Part shown: positions 1-16,591 of the stretch, one piece after another
Layout of the letters: each line of letters opens with the position of its first letter
Numbering within the stretch: position 1 is the stretch's first letter
Source of the DNA: Nocardioides rubriscoriae
GTDB taxonomy: Bacteria; Actinomycetota; Actinomycetes; Propionibacteriales; Nocardioidaceae
Assembly (NCBI RefSeq): GCF_008087085.1
Contig: NZ_VIYJ01000008.1
Location: forward strand, 1-64,000
Reading direction: 5' to 3'
Length of the DNA: 64,000 nt
Notes under the pieces: model-generated
Seen by the model: only the letters and a program-made list of their open reading frames with translations
The model's database searches: none
What the model was told of the DNA's origin: nothing
Made by a program: the position numbers and the translations under genes

Positions 1-167
1 GACAAATACGATTACTAGCTATCGCCAGAATCATTGCCGAAAAAACTAAACCCATCCAACAAACAGACGAGCATCAAACTAATTCGTCGACTATGACACA
101 CTGTTGAGTTCTCAAACATCAGACGCATACGCCCTCAAGATCCTTGCGGACCCGATCTGGCGCAACC
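1..167 (-). promoter_or_regulatory. rRNA operon leader (pre-16S transcribed spacer)
   Basis: Read leftwards, this AT-richer stretch looks like the 5' leader of an actinobacterial rRNA transcript. It contains the motif TTTGAGAACTCAACAGTGTG (minus strand, about 97-116), a box typical of rRNA leaders and spacers in this group and probably part of the RNase III/antitermination region. It is followed by an AT-rich run with GTTTAGTTTTTTCGG. The 16S rRNA gene itself is not in the window; I infer that it starts just beyond base 1. Confidence 0.75.
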
Positions 168-173
168 TCGTAA

Positions 174-202
174 ACATTACCGTTCCGTGTCATCCGCGTC
201 AA
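174..202 (-). promoter_or_regulatory. rRNA operon promoter, proximal
   Basis: The minus strand shows a near-consensus sigma-70 promoter: -35 TTGACG (197-202), a 17-base spacer and -10 TAATGT (174-179). Transcription would start near 167 and run into the leader. Spacing and sequence are the best of any promoter in the window, as expected for rRNA. Confidence 0.75.
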
Positions 203-307
203 CTCGAGGAGCTGGGCGGCTGCTGGAGCCGGTGCCGGGCATGCGGACTCCGCTCGATCTTGGGCCTGCCTGGCCCCGAGTGGGAGTCGCTCACCGCGAC
301 GACCAGA

Positions 308-331
308 ACGTTAGAGCACGTGATCCGGCGT

Positions 332-337
<6 letters not shown>
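308..337 (-). promoter_or_regulatory. rRNA operon promoter, distal
   Basis: A second minus-strand promoter: -35 TTGTGA (332-337), an 18-base spacer and -10 TAACGT (308-313). It lies about 135 bases upstream of the proximal promoter. Tandem promoters are usual for rRNA operons. The -35 box overlaps the stop codon of the upstream glycosylase gene. Confidence 0.6.
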
Positions 338-5278
<4,941 letters not shown>

Positions 5279-5282
<4 letters not shown>

Positions 5283-6208
5283 GCCGACTCCTCGAGGAGG
5301 AAGGCCAGGACCGCCTTCTGCGCGTGGCGGCGGTTCTCGGCCTCGTCCCACACGACGCTCTGCGGGCCGTCGAGGACCTCGGCGGCGATCTCCTTGCCGC
5401 GGTAGGCCGGCAGGCAGTGCAGGACGATCGCGTCGGGCGCGGCCAGCGCCAGCAGCCCCGGGGTCAGCGCGTAGGGGGCGAACACCTCGACCCGTGAGTC
5501 GACCTCGGCCTCCTTGCCCATCGAGATCCAGGTGTCGGTGACGACCACGTCGGCGCCGGCCACGGCTGCTTCCGCGTCGTCGTACGCCGTGGCGGAGCCA
5601 CCGGTCGCCGCGGCGATCTCGTCGGCGCGGGCGAACGTCGCCTCCGACGGCAGGTAGCCCGCAGGGGCCGCCACCCGGACGTGCATGCCGGCCGTCGTAC
5701 CGGCCAGGAGCCAGGAGTTGCCCATGTTGCAGGCCCCGTCGCCGACGAAGGCCACCGTCAGCCCGGGCAGCGTGCCCTTGTGCTCTCGGACCGTGAGCAG
5801 GTCGGCGACGAGCTGGCAGGGGTGGAAGTCGTCGCTCAGCGCGTTGACGACCGGGACCCCGGCGTGGGCGGCCATCGTGTCGAGGTCGGCCTGCGCGAAG
5901 GTGCGCCACACGACGACCGCGACCTGCCGGGCCAGCACCCGGGCGACGTCGGCGACCGACTCGCGCACGCCGATGCCGGCCAGGCGACCCTCGACGAGCA
6001 TCGGGTTGCCGCCGAGCTCGGCGATGCCGGCGCCGAAGGAGACCTGGGTGCGCAGGGTGGGCTTGTCGAAGATCATCGCGACCGACTGCGGCCCTTCCAG
6101 CGGCCGCCGGGAGTACGGCGAGCCCTTGAGCTCGGCGGCAAGGTCGAGAAGCCGGGACTGCTCGGCGGGGGTGAGATCGTCGTCGCGCAGGAAGTGCCGG
6201 ACGGTCAC
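5279..6208 (-). CDS. argF: ornithine carbamoyltransferase
   Basis: Transfers the carbamoyl group of carbamoyl phosphate to ornithine, giving citrulline. At 309 residues the length is normal. Typical segments are [19 protein letters not shown] (carbamoyl phosphate/ornithine site), DTWISMG and HCLPAYRG with the catalytic cysteine. The phosphate-binding motif that is usually STRTR reads TLRTQ here (residues 51-55), keeping only the central Arg-Thr. The GTG start overlaps the argD stop as GTGA. Carbamoyl phosphate would come from carAB at 52.5-57 kb. It could be a relative with a shifted substrate, but the operon context argues for OTC. Confidence 0.93.
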
Positions 6209-7383
6209 GGCTGCTCCCCCATCGCCTCGTCAAGGATCGCCGGCCAGGCCGCGAGGAAGGCGTCGACGTCGTCGGTCGTCAGCACCAGCGGGGGCGCGAG
6301 CCGGATGCGTGCGGGCGTGGGGTTGTTGACGATGAACCCGGCGCGCAGCGCGGCGGCGGCGACCTCGGCCGAGGCGTCGGTGGACAGGTCGAGCCCGACG
6401 AGCAGGCCCTCACCACGCACCTCGGTGACCCGCGGGTCGGCCAGCAGCCCGTCGCGCAGCTTGTGCCCCAGCACGGTCACGTGCTCGAGGAGGCCCTCGG
6501 CCTCGATCGTGTCGATCACCGCGAGCGCGGCCGCGCAGGCCACCGGGTTGCCGCCGAAGGTGGAGCCGTGGTTGCCGGGCTGGAGCAGCTCTCCGGCCGC
6601 GCCGAGCGCCAGGCACGCCCCGATCGGGAAGCCGCCGGCCAAGCCCTTGGCGACCGTGACGACGTCGGGGGTGACGCCGCTGCGGTGGTGCTCGAACCAA
6701 CGACCCGTGCGGCCCATGCCCGACTGGATCTCGTCGAGCCACAGCAGCGCACCGTGCGCGGTGGTGATCTCCCGCGCCGCGGCGAGGTAGCCGTCGGGGG
6801 CGACGACGACGCCGGCCTCGCCCTGGATCGGCTCGAGGAGCACGGCGGCGGTCTCGTCGGACACGGCGGCGGCGAGCGCCGCGGTGTCGCCGTACGGGAC
6901 GAACGTGACGTCACCGGGCAGCGGCTCGAAGGGCGCGCGGTAGGCCTCCTTGGAGGTCAGCGCGAGGGCGCCCATGGTGCGGCCGTGGAACCCACCCGCG
7001 GCCGCGACGACGTGGGTGCGACCGGTGCGTCGCGTCAGCTTGAACGCGGCCTCGACGGCCTCGGTGCCGGAGTTGGTGAAGAAGACCTTGCCGGCACCGT
7101 GGTCGAGCAGCGAGAGCAGCCGCTCGGCCAGGGCGATCTGCGGCTCGGAGGCGAAGAAGTTGGAGATGTGGCCGAGCGTCGAGAGCTGCTCGGTGACGGC
7201 CGCGACCAGCGCGGGGTGGGCGTGACCGAGCGCGTTGACCGCGATGCCGCCGAGCAGGTCGACGTACTCCTCGCCGTCGCTGTCCCAGACGTGCGCGCCC
7301 TGACCGCGGACCAGCGTCATCTTGGGGGGACCGAAGGTGTTCATCAACGAGGCGGCGTACCGCTCCTGGTAGGTGTCACTCAC
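6205..7383 (-). CDS. argD: acetylornithine aminotransferase
   Basis: PLP enzyme converting N-acetylglutamate semialdehyde to N-acetylornithine. The 392-residue chain has the class III aminotransferase marks: [16 protein letters not shown] near residue 100, [12 protein letters not shown], the [15 protein letters not shown] segment with the PLP-binding Asp, and [13 protein letters not shown] with the Schiff-base lysine near residue 244. The GTG start lies 8 bases inside the end of argB. It may also serve as succinyldiaminopimelate aminotransferase, as in other bacteria. Confidence 0.95.
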   Translation of the reverse strand: MSDTYQERYAASLMNTFGPPKMTLVRGQGAHVWDSDGEEYVDLLGGIAVNALGHAHPALVAAVTEQLSTLGHISNFFASEPQIALAERLLSLLDHGAGKVFFTNSGTEAVEAAFKLTRRTGRTHVVAAAGGFHGRTMGALALTSKEAYRAPFEPLPGDVTFVPYGDTAALAAAVSDETAAVLLEPIQGEAGVVVAPDGYLAAAREITTAHGALLWLDEIQSGMGRTGRWFEHHRSGVTPDVVTVAKGLAGGFPIGACLALGAAGELLQPGNHGSTFGGNPVACAAALAVIDTIEAEGLLEHVTVLGHKLRDGLLADPRVTEVRGEGLLVGLDLSTDASAEVAAAALRAGFIVNNPTPARIRLAPPLVLTTDDVDAFLAAWPAILDEAMGEQP

Positions 7384-8308
7384 CGGCGTCCCTCGCCTTC
7401 CGGGTCTTGGTCTCCACGCCGGGCAGGACCTGGGTGCCGACGCCCTCCTTGGTGAAGAGCTCGAGCAGGACCGCGTGCGGCTCGCGGCCGTCGACGACGG
7501 TCGCGCGGGGCACGCCGCCCTGCACGGCCTGCAGGCAGGCCTTCATCTTGGGGACCATGCCACTGGCGAGGTCGGGGAGGATCTCCGCGAGCGACTCGGG
7601 GCTGATCTCGCCGATGACGTCCTCGGAGCTCGGCCAGTCGAGGAAGAGTCCTTCGACGTCGGTGAGCACCAGCAGCTTCTCGGCGCCGAGGGCGAGGGCC
7701 AGCGAGGCCGCCGCTGAGTCGGCGTTGACGTTGTGGACCAGGCCGTCTGCGTCGGGCGCGACGCTGGAGACCACCGGGATGCGGCCGGCCTCGATGATGT
7801 CGAGCACAGCCTCGGGACGCACGCTCGTGACCTCGCCGACCAGACCGAGGTCGACCTCCTCGCCGTCGACGACGGTGTTGGTCTGGGTCGCGGTGAAGAG
7901 CTGGGCGTCCTCGCCGGACAGGCCGACGGCCAGGGGGCCGTGCTCGTTGATCAGCCCCACGAGCTCGCGCTGGACCTTGCCGACGAGCACCATCCGGACG
8001 ACGTCCATCGCCTCGGGCGTGGTCACGCGCAGGCCGCCGCGGAACTCGGACTCGATGCCGAGCTGGTCGAGCATCGCCGAGATCTGGGGTCCGCCCCCGT
8101 GGACGACGACCGGCTTGAAGCCGGCCAGGCGCAGGAACACGATGTCCTCGGCGAACGCGCGCTTGAGGACGTCGTCGGTCATGGCGTTGCCGCCGTACTT
8201 CACCACGACGATCTTGCCGTGGTACTGCTTCAGCCACGGCAGGGCGGCCGCGAGGGTGCGGGCCTTGGCCTGGTCGGGCTTGGCCTGGTCGGTGCTGTCC
8301 TGGCTCAT
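7376..8308 (-). CDS. argB: acetylglutamate kinase
   Basis: Phosphorylates N-acetylglutamate, usually the feedback-controlled step of the cyclic pathway. The 310-residue protein carries [10 protein letters not shown] (phosphate loop) near residue 30, [10 protein letters not shown] near residue 68 and the [11 protein letters not shown] segment. The ATG is chosen because it has a strong ribosome binding site (GGAGGA) 8 bases upstream. The first 15 residues form a hydrophilic tail with repeated [10 protein letters not shown], like the N-terminal arm of arginine-inhibited hexameric kinases, so inhibition by arginine is likely. Confidence 0.95.
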   Translation of the reverse strand: MSQDSTDQAKPDQAKARTLAAALPWLKQYHGKIVVVKYGGNAMTDDVLKRAFAEDIVFLRLAGFKPVVVHGGGPQISAMLDQLGIESEFRGGLRVTTPEAMDVVRMVLVGKVQRELVGLINEHGPLAVGLSGEDAQLFTATQTNTVVDGEEVDLGLVGEVTSVRPEAVLDIIEAGRIPVVSSVAPDADGLVHNVNADSAAASLALALGAEKLLVLTDVEGLFLDWPSSEDVIGEISPESLAEILPDLASGMVPKMKACLQAVQGGVPRATVVDGREPHAVLLELFTKEGVGTQVLPGVETKTRKARDAGE

Positions 8309-8330
8309 GCGGTGTCTCCTCCGAGGGACG

Positions 8331-8364
8331 TGCTCACGAGGCTGCTCACGAGGCTGCTCACGAG
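8331..8364 (-). repeat. 12-base tandem repeat at the argJ-argB junction
   Basis: The core TGCTCACGAG occurs three times with a 12-base period. The argJ stop codon (8358-8360) lies inside the third copy and each copy contains the same TGA on the minus strand. The repeat fills most of the 49 bases between argJ and argB, just upstream of the argB ribosome binding site. Confidence 0.85.
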
Positions 8365-9509
8365 GAGTACGCGCTGTTCTCGTGGACGTAGGCGTGGGTG
8401 AGGTCGTTGGTCCAGACCGTCGCACGGTCCGAGCCCGACTTGAGGTCGATGGTCACGGTGACCTCGCGGGGGCCCAGATCGACCAGCGCGGGGTCGGCGT
8501 CGGGCGTGGAGCGCCGACAGACCCAGACGCCGTTGATCGCGACGTCGAGGTCGGCGGGGTCGAAGGCGGCCGAGGTGGTGCCGATGGAGGCGAGCACGCG
8601 GCCCCAGTTGGGGTCCTTGCCGAAGACGGCGGCCTTGAAGAGGTTGCTGCGGGCCACCGAGCGCCCGACCTCGACGGCGTCGTCCTCGCTGGCGGCGTTG
8701 AGGGTCGTGATCGCGATGTCGTGGTCGGCACCCTCGGCGTCGCGCAGCAGCTGCATGGCCAGGTCGGTGCACAGCTGGGTCAGGGCGTCGGTGAAGTCGG
8801 GCAGCGACGGGGTGATGCCGCTGGCGCCACTGGCCATCACCGTGACGGTGTCGTTGGTCGACATGCAGCCGTCGGAGTCGAGCCGGTCGAAGCTGACCCG
8901 GGTGGCGGCGCGCAGGGCACGGTCGAGGTCGGCGGCCGGTACGACGGCGTCGGTGGTGATGACCACCAGCATGGTCGCGAGCGCCGGTGCCAGCATCCCG
9001 GCGCCCTTGGCCATGCCACCGATGGTCCAGCCGGCGCCCTCGACGACGGCCTGCTTGCTCACCGAGTCGGTGGTCATGATCGCGTGGGCGGCGGCGTCAC
9101 CACCGTCGGGTGACAGGGCCGCGTGGGCGGCGTCGACCCCGGCCAGCACCTTCTCGCGGGGGTTGGCCAGCCCGATCAGGCCGGTCGAGCAGACCACGAC
9201 GTCGATCGCGCCGATGCCGAGGTGGTCGGCCACGCGCTCGGCGACGGCGTGGGTGGTCTGGAAGCCCTCCGGCCCGGTGTAGCAGTTGGCGCCGCCGGAG
9301 TTGAGGACGATGGCCCGCACGACGCCGTCCTTGACGGCCTCCTTGCTCCACAGCACCGGGTTGGCCTGGCAGCGGTTGGCGGTGAAGACCGAGGCGGAGT
9401 CGTAGGTCGGGCCCTGGTTGACCACCAGGGCGAGGTCGGCGGCGCCGGTGGACTTCAGCCCGGCGGCGACGCCGGCGGCAACGAAGCCGGCGGGGGTGGT
9501 GATGCTCAT
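8358..9509 (-). CDS. argJ: bifunctional ornithine acetyltransferase/N-acetylglutamate synthase
   Basis: Recycles the acetyl group from acetylornithine to glutamate, and in the bifunctional form also acetylates glutamate with acetyl-CoA. The 383-residue precursor cuts itself between Ala and Thr in the LATML motif; the nucleophile here is Thr179, giving alpha and beta chains. Other marks are [10 protein letters not shown] near residue 70 and [11 protein letters not shown] near residue 285. The ATG follows a CAGGAGC ribosome binding site. No argA or argE is present in the cluster, which fits the cyclic pathway. Confidence 0.95.
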   Translation of the reverse strand: MSITTPAGFVAAGVAAGLKSTGAADLALVVNQGPTYDSASVFTANRCQANPVLWSKEAVKDGVVRAIVLNSGGANCYTGPEGFQTTHAVAERVADHLGIGAIDVVVCSTGLIGLANPREKVLAGVDAAHAALSPDGGDAAAHAIMTTDSVSKQAVVEGAGWTIGGMAKGAGMLAPALATMLVVITTDAVVPAADLDRALRAATRVSFDRLDSDGCMSTNDTVTVMASGASGITPSLPDFTDALTQLCTDLAMQLLRDAEGADHDIAITTLNAASEDDAVEVGRSVARSNLFKAAVFGKDPNWGRVLASIGTTSAAFDPADLDVAINGVWVCRRSTPDADPALVDLGPREVTVTIDLKSGSDRATVWTNDLTHAYVHENSAYSS

Positions 9510-9535
9510 GGTGGTGGTGCTCCTGGGTGGGTGGG

Positions 9536-11088
<1,553 letters not shown>

Positions 11089-11102
11089 CTAGCGTGCCGA
11101 GC

Positions 11103-11930
11103 ATGCTCCTCGACACCCGGCTGCCTGCGCAGGCCTACCTCGACCACATCCGTCGCGAGTCCGCCCGGTTCGGTGCCGTGCTCGCCGCCTGCGATCCCGC
11201 GGCCCGCGTGCCGGCCTGCCCCGACTGGGACGCCGCCGACCTGCTGTGGCACCTGGCGGGGGTGCAGTGGTTCTGGAGCCGGACGATGGCGCAGCGACCC
11301 GACGGTCCACCCGACGAGGCCGCACGACCTCCGCGCGCCGACTCCTACGCCGGGCTGCTCGACCAGTACGCCGAGCTGTCGGCCGGCCTCGTCGACGTGC
11401 TGACCGGCCTCGACCCGGCCGAGCCCGCCTGGTCGTGGGCCGACCACGTGCCGGGCGGGCAGACCGTCGGGTTCACCCTGCGACGCCAGGCCCACGAGGC
11501 GCTGATCCACCGCCTCGACGCCGAGCAGACCGCCGGTCCCGACCTGGTGACCCCGCTCGACCCGGCCCTGGCCGCCGACGGCGTCGCCGAGCTCCTCGAG
11601 GTGATGTACGGCGGGCAGGCACCCGTGTGGGGCCGCATCGAGCCGGGGCCGCACCGCGTGCGGATCGACCTGACCGACGTCGGCGGCTCGATCTGGGTGC
11701 GGCCCAGCACCTTCTTCGGCACCCATCCCGGGTCTGGCAAGAACTACGACGGCCCGCACGTGGTGGTCGTCGACGACCCCGGCACCGAGCCCGCGGCCGC
11801 GGTCGCCGGCGCGGCCGCCGACCTCGACGCCACCTGGTGGAAGCGACGCGGCGCCGACGGCATCGAGGTCACCGGCGACCCGGCGGCGTACGACGCGCTG
11901 CTGGCCGCGCTCAGCCCGCCGCTGGACTGA
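11103..11930 (+). CDS. maleylpyruvate isomerase/DinB-fold family protein
   Basis: The 275-residue protein has the N-terminal four-helix domain of mycothiol-dependent maleylpyruvate isomerase-like proteins: VPACPDWDAADLLWHLAGVQWFW near residues 35-57, then VPGGQTVGFTLRRQAHEALIHRLDAE with the helix that carries the metal-binding histidine. The C-terminal part (GRIEPG onward) resembles the small second domain of the same proteins. Substrate unknown. The ATG lies 7 bases after TAGCGT (11090-11095), so the mRNA is probably leaderless. It is divergent from argC and convergent with pheT. Confidence 0.8.
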   Translation: MLLDTRLPAQAYLDHIRRESARFGAVLAACDPAARVPACPDWDAADLLWHLAGVQWFWSRTMAQRPDGPPDEAARPPRADSYAGLLDQYAELSAGLVDVLTGLDPAEPAWSWADHVPGGQTVGFTLRRQAHEALIHRLDAEQTAGPDLVTPLDPALAADGVAELLEVMYGGQAPVWGRIEPGPHRVRIDLTDVGGSIWVRPSTFFGTHPGSGKNYDGPHVVVVDDPGTEPAAAVAGAAADLDATWWKRRGADGIEVTGDPAAYDALLAALSPPLD

Positions 11931-11953
11931 GCGCACGAGTGGCAGACCGCCGG

Positions 11954-14443
11954 TCAGCGTTGGACGGCGCCGCACCGCTCCCGTGCGGCGGCGACGGCCG
12001 CGTCCCGGGCGGCTGAGGTGTCCTCCTCGGTGAGGGTGCGGTCGGAGGCGCGAAAACGCAGCGCGAAGGCCAGCGACTTGCGGCCCTCGCCGACCTGCTC
12101 GCCGGTGTAGACGTCGAAGAGCCGGATCGACTCGAGCAGGTCACCGGCGCCGGCGCGCAGGGCGGTCTCGACCTCGGCGACGCTCACCGAGGTGTCGACG
12201 AGCAGGGCGACGTCCTCCTTGGCCAGCGGGTACGACGAGAAGTCGGGGCCGGCGACGGCGTCGGGCACCGCAGCCAGCAGGGCGTCGAGGTCGAGCTCGA
12301 GCGCGGCGCTGCGCGGCGGCAGGCCGGTGGCCCGGCAGGCGTTGGGGTGGAGCTCACCGGCGTGGCCGAGGGACGACCCACCGACCAGCAGCTCGGCGCA
12401 ACGACCGGGGTGCCAGGGGGCGAGCGCCGCCGCCCGGACCTCGAGGTCGACACCGAGCTCGGTGGCCAGGCGACGGGCCACGCCGACGGCGTCGGACCAC
12501 GCGGTGTCACGACCGGCGCCCCACCACCCGGCCCGCTCGCGCTCGCCGGCGAGGACGACGGCGAGGTGGAGCGGCTGGCGCGGGAGGGTGTCGAGGAGCG
12601 CGGCGAGGTCGTCGGCCGACGGTCGCGTCTCGACGCCGAAGATCGGCGCCGGTCCCCGGTCGACCGGGAACGCGACGGTGCCGGTCTCGAACAGCGCCAC
12701 CCCGGGCGCACCGCGGCCGAGGTTGCGGCTCGCCGCCTTGACCAGGCCGGGGAGCAGGGTGGTGGTGTAGCCGGGCTCCTCGGACGAGAGCGGGTTGGCC
12801 AGCCGCACGGTGTGGCGGCGGGGGTCGTCGGCGGGCACCCCGAGCTGGTCGAGCGCGGCCTCGCCGACGAACGGGAAGCTGATCACCTCGACGCACCCGG
12901 CGCCGGCGAGCGTGCGGCCGACGCGGCGGCGCAGCTGCTGGCTGCGGGTGAGCCCGCGCCCGGCACCGGGGGTGGGCAGCACCGACGGCACCTGGTCGTA
13001 GCCGACGATGCGCGCGACCTCCTCGACCAGGTCGTAGGGGTCGTTGAGGTCGGGGCGCCACGGCGGCGGCGTCGCGGCGAGCGTGTCGCCGGCGGTGCTG
13101 ACGGCGCAGCCGACGGCCTCGAGGTGGGCCACCGTGGTCTCGTCGGGCACGGGCATCCCGCTGATGCGCGCGGGCAGGTCGACGGCCATCTCGATCGGGC
13201 GCGGCTGCGGCGCCGAGCCCGCGACGGTGACACCCGGGACGGCGACCCCGCCGCCGTGGGTGACGAGCAGCTCGACGACCCGGTCGGCCGCGGCCTCGCA
13301 GACGGTCGGGTCGACGCCGCGCTCGTTGCGCTTGCCGGCCTCGGAGCCGATCTTGTGGCGCTTGCCGGTGCGGAACATCGACGTGGCGTCCCAGTGGGCC
13401 GACTCGACGAGCACCCGGGTGGTGGTGCCGGAGATCTCGGTCGGCTCACCGCCCATGACGCCGCCGAGGCCGATGATGCCGGAGTCATCGGTGACGACGA
13501 GGTCCTCCGGCGACAGCGCCCGGTCGGTGCCGTCGAGGGTGGTCAGCCGCTCGCCCGCACGTGCCCGGCGTACGCCGATCGGGCCGGTGAGCTTGTCGGC
13601 GTCGTAGGCGTGGATCGGGCGACCGATCTCGAGCATCACGTAGTTGGTGACGTCGACGGCCAGCGAGATGGGGCGCATCCCGGCCTGCACGAGGCGGCGC
13701 GCCATCCAGTCGGGCGTGGGGGCCGACGGGTCGAAGCCCTCGACGAGCCGGGCGACGAACAGCGGGCAGCCCTCGGGGTCGTCGATCACCACCGGGTAGC
13801 CATCAGCGTCGGCGGGCGGGGTCGCGCGGGCGGCCGGGTCGGTGAAGGTGGCCCCCTCCTCGCGGTAGGCGAGTGCCGCCTCACGGGCGACCCCACGCAG
13901 GCTGAGGGCGTAGGCGCGGTCGGGGTTGATCTCGAACTCGATGACGTCGTCGTGGAGGCCGAGGACCTCGAAGGCGTCGTCGCCGGGCCGGCCGGCGTCG
14001 GGCGGCAGCACGATGATGCCCTCGCCGTCGGCGGACAGGCCGAGCTCGGCGGCCGAGCAGATCATCCCGGCCGAGACGTGGCCGTAGGTCTTGCGGGCGC
14101 TGATCGCGAACCCACCGGGCAGCACGGCGCCCGGGAGCACCACCACGACCAGGTCGCCGGCGTCGAAGTTGTGGGCGCCGCAGACGATGCCCTGGGGCTC
14201 ACCGGTGCCGTTGGCGTCACCGACGTCGACGGTGCACCAGTTGATGGTCTTGCCGTTCTTCTGCGGCTCGGGCTCGCGGGTCAGCACGCGGCCGACGACG
14301 AGCGGGCCGGTGATCTGGTCGCCGGGGCTCTCGATCGCCTCGAGCTTGAGGCCCAGGGCGGTGAGCCGGGCCGCGAGCTGCTCGGTGGTGACGTCGCCGG
14401 GCAGGGCGACGTAGTCCTTGATCCAGGAGACGGGGGCCTTCAT
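11954..14443 (-). CDS. pheT: phenylalanyl-tRNA synthetase beta subunit
   Basis: The 829-residue beta chain of the alpha2-beta2 enzyme that charges tRNA-Phe and edits Tyr-tRNA-Phe. Domains in order are the tRNA-binding OB fold (about 40-150, with VVGRVL and CGAHNF), the B3/B4 editing domain (about 210-390), B5 (about 405-480), the core synthetase-like domain, and the C-terminal FDX-ACB anticodon-binding domain (FSSYPLAKEDVALLVD). Its start overlaps the pheS stop (TGATG), ensuring balanced synthesis. Length is normal. Confidence 0.96.
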   Translation of the reverse strand: MKAPVSWIKDYVALPGDVTTEQLAARLTALGLKLEAIESPGDQITGPLVVGRVLTREPEPQKNGKTINWCTVDVGDANGTGEPQGIVCGAHNFDAGDLVVVVLPGAVLPGGFAISARKTYGHVSAGMICSAAELGLSADGEGIIVLPPDAGRPGDDAFEVLGLHDDVIEFEINPDRAYALSLRGVAREAALAYREEGATFTDPAARATPPADADGYPVVIDDPEGCPLFVARLVEGFDPSAPTPDWMARRLVQAGMRPISLAVDVTNYVMLEIGRPIHAYDADKLTGPIGVRRARAGERLTTLDGTDRALSPEDLVVTDDSGIIGLGGVMGGEPTEISGTTTRVLVESAHWDATSMFRTGKRHKIGSEAGKRNERGVDPTVCEAAADRVVELLVTHGGGVAVPGVTVAGSAPQPRPIEMAVDLPARISGMPVPDETTVAHLEAVGCAVSTAGDTLAATPPPWRPDLNDPYDLVEEVARIVGYDQVPSVLPTPGAGRGLTRSQQLRRRVGRTLAGAGCVEVISFPFVGEAALDQLGVPADDPRRHTVRLANPLSSEEPGYTTTLLPGLVKAASRNLGRGAPGVALFETGTVAFPVDRGPAPIFGVETRPSADDLAALLDTLPRQPLHLAVVLAGERERAGWWGAGRDTAWSDAVGVARRLATELGVDLEVRAAALAPWHPGRCAELLVGGSSLGHAGELHPNACRATGLPPRSAALELDLDALLAAVPDAVAGPDFSSYPLAKEDVALLVDTSVSVAEVETALRAGAGDLLESIRLFDVYTGEQVGEGRKSLAFALRFRASDRTLTEEDTSAARDAAVAAARERCGAVQR

Positions 14444-15549
14444 CAGAGATCCGATCCGAAAGCGGTGGTGAAGCGGACGTCGCCCTCGAAGAGGTCGCGC
14501 AGGTCGGCGATCGAGTGGCGGAACATCAGGGTGCGGTCGATGCCCATGCCGAAGGCGAACCCGCTGTAGCGGTCGCTGTCGACCCCGCAGGCGCGCAGCA
14601 CCCTGGGGTTGACGACGCCGCAGCCGCCCCACTCGATCCAGCCCTCGCCGCGGCAGGTGCGGCAGGTGACGCCGTCGATCTCCTGCGCCCCGCGGCACAC
14701 GAAGCAGACGAGGTCGACCTCGGCCGACGGCTCGGTGAAGGGGAAGTAGGACGGCCGGAAGCGTGTGGTGATGCCCTCGCCGAACATCGCGGTCGCGAAG
14801 TGGTCGAGGGTGCCCTTGAGGTGGGCCATCGAGATGCCCTCGTCGATCGCCAGGCCCTCGACCTGGTGGAAGACCGGGCTGTGGGTGGCGTCGTACTCGT
14901 CGGTGCGGAAGACGCGACCGGGGCACACGACGTAGATCGGGGGCGTGCGGGTCAGCATGGTGCGGGCCTGGACCGGCGAGGTGTGGGTGCGCAGCACCAT
15001 CGCGTCGTCGGCGGGGTCGGTCCAGAAGGTGTCCTGCATCGTGCGGGCCGGGTGGTCGGGCCCCAGGTTGAGCGCGTCGAAGTTGAGCCACTCGGCCTCG
15101 ATGACCGGGCCCTCGGCGACCTCCCAGCCCATGGCGACGAAGATGTCGGCGATCAGCTCGGAGCCGGTGGTCAGCGGGTGACGGGCGCCGGCCGGCACCC
15201 GGTCGGTGGGCAGGGTGACGTCGACGGTCTCCTCGACGAGCATCCGCTCCTCGTGCTCGGCCTCGAGCACGGCCTGCCGCTCCGCCAGCGCCTTCGACAC
15301 CGCTCCCCTGGCCTGGCCGACGCGCTGGCCGGCCTCCTTGCGGGCCTGCGGCGGCAGCGCGCCGATCTCGCGGTTGGCCAGCGCCAGCGGCGACCGGTCA
15401 CCGGTGTGGTCGATGCGCACCTGCTTGAGCGCCTCGAGGTCGGCTGCGTCGGCGATGGCGGCGAGCGCGGCATCGCGGGCGGCGTCGACCTCGTCGGGCT
15501 TCAAGGTGGAGACCTCCACAGGGTCGTAGTCGGTGTTGGGGCCGGACAT
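14443..15549 (-). CDS. pheS: phenylalanyl-tRNA synthetase alpha subunit
   Basis: Catalytic subunit of the Phe-tRNA synthetase, 368 residues: an N-terminal coiled-coil (about 20-100) and a class II catalytic core with motif 2 ([16 protein letters not shown]) and motif 3 ([13 protein letters not shown]). A small Cys-rich insertion (CFVC then CRTC) suggests a zinc knuckle, as in many bacterial PheS. The ATG lies 7 bases downstream of TAGACT on the minus strand (15557-15562), so the transcript is probably leaderless; there is thus no room for a T-box or Phe attenuator. Confidence 0.96.
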   Translation of the reverse strand: MSGPNTDYDPVEVSTLKPDEVDAARDAALAAIADAADLEALKQVRIDHTGDRSPLALANREIGALPPQARKEAGQRVGQARGAVSKALAERQAVLEAEHEERMLVEETVDVTLPTDRVPAGARHPLTTGSELIADIFVAMGWEVAEGPVIEAEWLNFDALNLGPDHPARTMQDTFWTDPADDAMVLRTHTSPVQARTMLTRTPPIYVVCPGRVFRTDEYDATHSPVFHQVEGLAIDEGISMAHLKGTLDHFATAMFGEGITTRFRPSYFPFTEPSAEVDLVCFVCRGAQEIDGVTCRTCRGEGWIEWGGCGVVNPRVLRACGVDSDRYSGFAFGMGIDRTLMFRHSIADLRDLFEGDVRFTTAFGSDL

Positions 15550-15615
15550 GGTGGTGAGTCTAGGAACGCGCGTCGGTGCGCTGCGACCCGGTTGCCCCCG
15601 ACGCACGGCGGCCGG

Positions 15616-16506
15616 TCAGGCCAACGCGTCGTACCAGCCCCGCAGCAAGGCCGTGTAGTCGCTGCTCGGCGCGCCGGCGACGCCGGGACGGGCACCGCTA
15701 CCCACGCTCGGGTAGTGACCGCAACCGGGCAGCAGGTGCGCGCTGACGTCCGCGGGGGCGACCTCCCAGATGGCGACGCTGGGGGCGACCGGCACGCACT
15801 CCTCGTCCTCGCCGTGGAGCAGCAGGGTGGGGCACCGCACCTCGGCCACGGCGGCACGCGGATCGTGGTCGAGGTCGTCCCACCGCAGGTCGGCCGGCGG
15901 CAGCTCGGTCGGCAGGTAGGCGTGCTCGAACCACGGTTGCCCGACCGCGTGAGCCAGGAGCGCGGCGGCACGGTCGCGGTCGCCGCGACCGCGCAGCACG
16001 TCCTCCATCGCCAGGCGCAGCTCGCGGAGCAGTCCGCGGGCCACCTCGTCGTAGCCCGCGCGACGCAGCAGCTCGTCGGTGAAGTAGCGCATCTGCTCGG
16101 CCGGGCTCACCCCCGAGCAACCGACGAGAGCCAGGTGAGCCACGTCCGGTCGATCCGGCGCCGCAGCCGCGAGGCATGCCGCCCAGGCGCCCTGGCTGAA
16201 TGCGAACAGCCCGACGGGCGCGCCGACCAGCTTCTCGAGCACCGTGAGCGCGACCCGCGCGTCGGTCGCCTGCACGTCGAGAGGCACGTCGCCGCCGTCG
16301 GGCCCCGGATCACGCCGGTCGAAGGTCAGCACCGCGTAGCCGACCTGGGTGAGCGTCGCGGCGAGGTGGTCGAACAGCGGCTGTCGCCGCGACGGGTCCG
16401 CGGCGCCGTGCAGCGCCACCACCCCGCCGCGCACGCTCCCGCTGTCCGGCTCGCGCAGCAGCCCGTCGCCGGAGAGCCCGGGCAGGGCGACCTCGCGTTC
16501 CCGCAT
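15616..16506 (-). CDS. alpha/beta hydrolase (dienelactone hydrolase-like)
   Basis: A 296-residue cytoplasmic alpha/beta hydrolase. The oxyanion strand is VVALHGAADPSRR (residues about 29-41), the nucleophile elbow is FAFSQGAWA (Ser near residue 105), the acid is in LLLHGEDEECVP and the histidine in LPGCGHYPS. Substrate not predictable. The ATG follows TAGGAC by 6 bases, so a leaderless transcript is likely. It lies downstream of nothing obvious and is divergent from the DUF817 gene, with 85 bases between the start codons. Confidence 0.82.
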   Translation of the reverse strand: MREREVALPGLSGDGLLREPDSGSVRGGVVALHGAADPSRRQPLFDHLAATLTQVGYAVLTFDRRDPGPDGGDVPLDVQATDARVALTVLEKLVGAPVGLFAFSQGAWAACLAAAAPDRPDVAHLALVGCSGVSPAEQMRYFTDELLRRAGYDEVARGLLRELRLAMEDVLRGRGDRDRAAALLAHAVGQPWFEHAYLPTELPPADLRWDDLDHDPRAAVAEVRCPTLLLHGEDEECVPVAPSVAIWEVAPADVSAHLLPGCGHYPSVGSGARPGVAGAPSSDYTALLRGWYDALA

Positions 16507-16591
16507 CGACGAGTCCTACCACGGTCTCGCGGCTCGGTCGGGACGAGCGCGGCGGGCACCTGGCCGACTTACGGCGACGTACGGTGAGCCG

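Noticed and set aside
15550..15615. T-box or attenuator before pheS
   Set aside because: The -10 box TAGACT lies 7 bases before the ATG, so there is no leader to hold one.
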